NCBI GenBank assembly: GCA_905221605.1
Contig: CAJNDS010002472.1
Location: 247,001 to 311,000, forward strand
Origin: Symbiodinium natans
Lineage: Eukaryota > Sar > Dinophyceae > Suessiales > Symbiodiniaceae
DNA: 64,000 nt
Reading direction: 5' to 3'
In this document: positions 61,901 to 64,000 of the stretch, one piece after another
Numbering within the stretch: the stretch's first letter is position 1
Layout: each line of letters opens with the position of its first letter
The notes under the pieces: model-generated
Told to the model about the DNA's origin: nothing
The model's database searches: none
The model's input: only the letters and a program-made list of their open reading frames with translations
Made by a program: the position numbers and the translations under genes

Positions 61901-64000
61901 TTCGGTTGGACGGGACGGATGATGATCCTGAAGACCGGAAGGCCCTACTTGACTCCGGTGCCACGCATGCTCTTCGGGGAGCGTCAGAATGGGAAAGGCT
62001 GACTACAAAGAATGTGGAGGTGACCTTGGCTGGAGAAGGCAAGGCAACGATGCAGCAATCTGATGCGGGCACCTTGTTGGTTGACTCGAAAACCCCAGGG
62101 TTGCAGACGATCGTCCCCTTGGGCAAGGTCATCAGCTCGTTGGGATATGCGCTTTCGTGGACCCAAGAAGGTTGCTGGTTGGTTTGTCCTGATGGAAGAA
62201 AAGAGAAGCTGCATTTGAAAAATGGTTGTCCCGAGATTGAGGAGGAGAAGGGCCTCAAGCTGATCGAGGAGCTGGAAAACCAGTTGAGGGACACCGCTGC
62301 CGCGTCGGCCCGCCATTTGCATGAAGTCACTGTGAGTTGGTGGACGGCGTTGCAGCGTTATGTAGAAACCAAGGAGGCCAAGTACGTGAAGGAGGCGGTC
62401 AACAAAGCGGCGTTTCTGAAGTCCTTGGGAGAGGAGGAGATGGTCCGGCTCCACGACTTCGGCAGTATGGACCCGTGGGAACGTCTCAAGGCCTTGCCGG
62501 TTAACCGCAGACGTCGAAAGCGTCTTTGCCGGTCGACAACTTGGGTGGTCCGTTGGAATCGACTAGAGCGTGGACGAGATCCAATTTGGGCCTTGGATGG
62601 TATGCATGATGCTGTTGTGTTGGACTTGGACAGCTTAAAGGGGCGACTTCCAGAGGAGGAGCTTTGGAGGGTGCTACTATGGGCTGCGTTGGAGGGTAAG
62701 ATCTCGGCTATGGTGCTGCAGGATGTGGCCCTCAATGAAGACCAACATCGAGATGAGGAGCAGTTTAGGGCGAAGGTGCACTACTTGAACTTGTTGGCAA
62801 CATTGGCAAGGTTCCGCCGAAAGATCAGTGGAGGTCGAATTGAGACAGCGTTGGTCTTGGAAAAACCGGCATCGATGAAGATTGGTGCCACTTGGGCGGC
62901 AGATGGAGCCTACAGGAAGTTTGCCGAGGAGGTAGGCATTGAGGGAGGCGCTATGGCTGCGATGGACATTGCCAACTACGTGATTCAGTGGTGTGGTCTT
63001 CAAGGTCCTACAAGGGCAAAGATGGCGAAATTGGCCAGTGAAGCGGCTTGGAGAACTCACGTTCTCAACAACCACCAGCCGTTTGAGCGTAACTGTGCTG
63101 TTTGCGTGAGGAACGCAGCGACGGGACGGCAGCATCGGTCAACACTTCACCCAATGGCCTATACCCTAAGCATCGACGTCGCTGGGCCGCTGAAGCACCA
63201 GGGAGTCACTCCGGACTCGAAAGGACTGAGGTATTTCCTCATAGGGGCATATCGCTTTCCACGTCTGGAAGGGGTAAGTCCTGAAGCTGGTTTTCCGTTG
63301 CCTGGGGCTGAGGATGAGGAGTTCTCAGAAGGAGAGGAGCAGCCTGGGGATGCAGATCCATTTGGTGCTGGTGTGGAGCCTGGACGGGATGAGATGCCAG
63401 AAGAGGGTAGGCCTTCAGAGGAGGAAGAGAAGAAGGCATGGAAGAAGATGATGGAAGGCTTTACGACACCTATCGCATTGGAGACCGCGTACTTCGCAGT
63501 ACCGATGAGGAACAAGAAAGCCGCCAGCGTCTTGCCAGCCTTGCAGAGGATCTATGTGGATGTGAAGGCTCTTGGATTCCCTATGCATAGAGTTCATGGA
63601 GATAGAGCCGGTGAACTACGAAGCAAGATGGTTCGGAACTGGATCTTGAAAAAGGGAATGTTGCCTACGACAACGGAGGGCGACAATCCAGCCTCCAATG
63701 GCGTGGCCGAAGCGGGAGTGAAGTACCTCAAGAAGCGTATCCGGGTGATGCTGGATTCTGGGGCGGTGCACAAGGCTGCATGGCCCTTAGCACTACATGC
63801 TGCTGCTTCTACGCAGAGATGCGACAGGATGGGTTTGCCGAGTCCAATGTTGGCACCTTTTGGGTCTCCCTGCTACATCAAGACCAAGCGCTACAAGACT
63901 GGAGCAGTCGAGGACTTGGGGCCTAAATGGACAAAGGGGGAAGTACCTTGGACCCTCAACGGACGTTCGTGGAGGTCACTGCATCTTGAAGGATGGTGGG
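58906..64000 (+). CDS. Ty1/copia-type polyprotein (partial, runs off the right edge)
   Basis: One uninterrupted frame of 1,698 codons to the window end. The frame is open from 58789. The first Met is at 58906 and a second candidate start (MPTDRPVP) at 58981. In order: low-complexity N terminus; coiled coil (about 59730-59865); three 36-residue repeats; capsid-like helical region (about 60715-61335); CCCH finger (C at 61534, 61561, 61579, H at 61591); CCHC knuckle CLACGATNHRAKDC (61633-61674); protease LLDSGATHAL (Asp at 61951); pre-integrase SWTQEGCWLV; integrase zinc domain H-x4-H…CAVC; and integrase core with Asp at 63175, Asp at 63601 and Glu at 63709 (D-35-E). Protease then integrase with no RT yet is the copia order, so RT/RNase H should lie beyond 64000. 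An acidic insert of about 65 residues splits the integrase core. The intact frame suggests recent activity. Confidence 0.85.
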   Translation, partial: MHRSQQGLTSHCFVELREAKDSIHPMPTDRPVPTASDDDTDMMFRQVMTAQVAAGSPANRPVEMTAVMADPGNAGGHDRPMMNGVGSANVDPMRTAEARSMSLAPSAADHGGEDNDASPTLVLPTGPVRVQGDLAPSPLPGSSLLLDQQPDSAASDLVRSTGRVQQGEQASPLQWMMRLGEFFHRASTAVSGTAGTAQAMVHQEVRTSWSPTTSRNHEGTTWAASQMSAPLMPSTTSQHLQNVSPLLQGQPLAAGLPTYTNSEGTSDSVHREDVQVEVRRQLGGILGQLQEERARAETALAQAQSMRQQLERERLRTAGGGVGGIPDGVPVFSLTRQDTDGMDGQLSFERNEGRDAGWNVLPIPGQGPVGPSTSGAMHVGGSGHLTAAASGATLDERIRRGDGNPLGLLGLDRDNSRAGGQSHGLPEQSHALPGRTVMGSLESGAVERQRALGSQEQSHGLPEQSQALPGRTVMGSWQPVGGGRQGVSVVQGQSRGLPEQSQALPGRYFSDDQPHVSPGIAVSASNESHLGRSLRDLLGLGRTQSPPRNMAGPEPTGTEGTPPTMSTADRVLLSMARGIEELLKKNQGAGRPGQPEAVKPGAHELPKLPEYDPETAAIDMVHWVTHIGPILEDISDTSGLWWSETLRQSSLWYQEYAAASPLHRLQLKPIAEGQLQKPEWSRVERRAVAMLLTAIPDSLRRDIITHGDMTAMGVMCRIMTVYQPGNKQEKSLILKNLEAPGESTTSSQAAQGLRRWLLWLKRARTLGIVEPDASILMKGLDNLSQRVIRSDSELAFRVSLVRASLQVDNNPQPSTVLQYHQHLLAELETHARTSAREPSSSTTTLPTIKGLTTAPNASGGSEQTPKSPSPTATSDVCRFFLKEKGCNRGNKCRYKHSMAGLTKEEKKTKCLACGATNHRAKDCTVPGSKRKDKDGTGEPGREPSSCSSTTTTAMGSDGVTVPAGGQRPMKAITFDTQEATEMKSLMAKAIDEIRRLQVLRLDGTDDDPEDRKALLDSGATHALRGASEWERLTTKNVEVTLAGEGKATMQQSDAGTLLVDSKTPGLQTIVPLGKVISSLGYALSWTQEGCWLVCPDGRKEKLHLKNGCPEIEEEKGLKLIEELENQLRDTAAASARHLHEVTVSWWTALQRYVETKEAKYVKEAVNKAAFLKSLGEEEMVRLHDFGSMDPWERLKALPVNRRRRKRLCRSTTWVVRWNRLERGRDPIWALDGMHDAVVLDLDSLKGRLPEEELWRVLLWAALEGKISAMVLQDVALNEDQHRDEEQFRAKVHYLNLLATLARFRRKISGGRIETALVLEKPASMKIGATWAADGAYRKFAEEVGIEGGAMAAMDIANYVIQWCGLQGPTRAKMAKLASEAAWRTHVLNNHQPFERNCAVCVRNAATGRQHRSTLHPMAYTLSIDVAGPLKHQGVTPDSKGLRYFLIGAYRFPRLEGVSPEAGFPLPGAEDEEFSEGEEQPGDADPFGAGVEPGRDEMPEEGRPSEEEEKKAWKKMMEGFTTPIALETAYFAVPMRNKKAASVLPALQRIYVDVKALGFPMHRVHGDRAGELRSKMVRNWILKKGMLPTTTEGDNPASNGVAEAGVKYLKKRIRVMLDSGAVHKAAWPLALHAAASTQRCDRMGLPSPMLAPFGSPCYIKTKRYKTGAVEDLGPKWTKGEVPWTLNGRSWRSLHLEGWW
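60166..60425 (+). repeat. 108-bp in-frame repeat in the copia gag region
   Basis: CAATCCCATGGACTACCTGA or a close variant starts at 60166, 60274 and 60382, exactly 108 bases apart. The encoded unit includes QSHGLPEQSQALPGRTVMGS. Confidence 0.9.

Noticed and set aside
61155-63135. Minus-strand frames of up to 248 codons
   Set aside because: They are antisense to the copia-type polyprotein, whose plus-strand frame is continuous and carries all catalytic motifs.

Overview
The window looks like nuclear DNA of a dinoflagellate. The evidence is convergent rather than a single marker gene. Arrays of the TTTAGGG/CCCTAAA telomere repeat (the type known in dinoflagellates) lie throughout the interior. 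Several introns that can be placed by reading phase start with GC instead of GT, a tolerated donor in this group. A 13-base match to the 3' end of the dinoflagellate spliced leader sits upstream of one retroelement. Two retroelements carry CCCH zinc fingers, and a Helitron-like Rep/helicase element is present. I do not assign a genus.

Layout. 1-7.56 kb: decayed Ty3/gypsy-type element on the minus strand (gag, protease, RT thumb/RNase H, a long accessory region, start of integrase), broken by frameshifts. 7.9-9.3 kb: a satellite of about 91 bp. 9.3-10.5 kb: nested hairpins centred on CTCGAG, ending in a foldback unit with a perfect 37-bp inverted repeat. 10.8-24.7 kb and 32.2-58.8 kb: a mosaic of telomere-like arrays in both orientations, separated by short unique islands. 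12.4-13.4 kb: an intronless membrane-protein gene. 25.7-30.5 kb: a Helitron-like element on the minus strand with its own GC-AG introns. 30.9-32.0 kb: degenerate tandem repeats. 58.9-64.0 kb: a Ty1/copia-type polyprotein on the plus strand, open for about 1,700 codons and running off the right edge.

Main observation. Many unique islands between the telomere-like arrays read as protein-coding exons of 33-190 nt, bounded by AG acceptors and GT, GC or GA donors. In four places neighbouring islands join in a compatible reading phase on the minus strand: eight exons with a terminal stop (19.17 to 16.07 kb), five exons (23.75 to 21.01 kb), four exons (34.60 to 32.58 kb) and three exons (41.04 to 39.97 kb). 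The simplest reading is that much of the window is one or more minus-strand genes whose introns have been filled by telomere-like repeats, small inverted-repeat elements, minisatellites and possibly the whole Helitron. The products are not recognised. Four further exon-like islands at 47.7-52.5 kb suggest tandem zinc fingers resembling the RanBP2 type.

All gene models come from reading the sequence by eye. No transcript evidence, alignment or database search was available. Splice sites are proposals supported by phase compatibility and boundary motifs.
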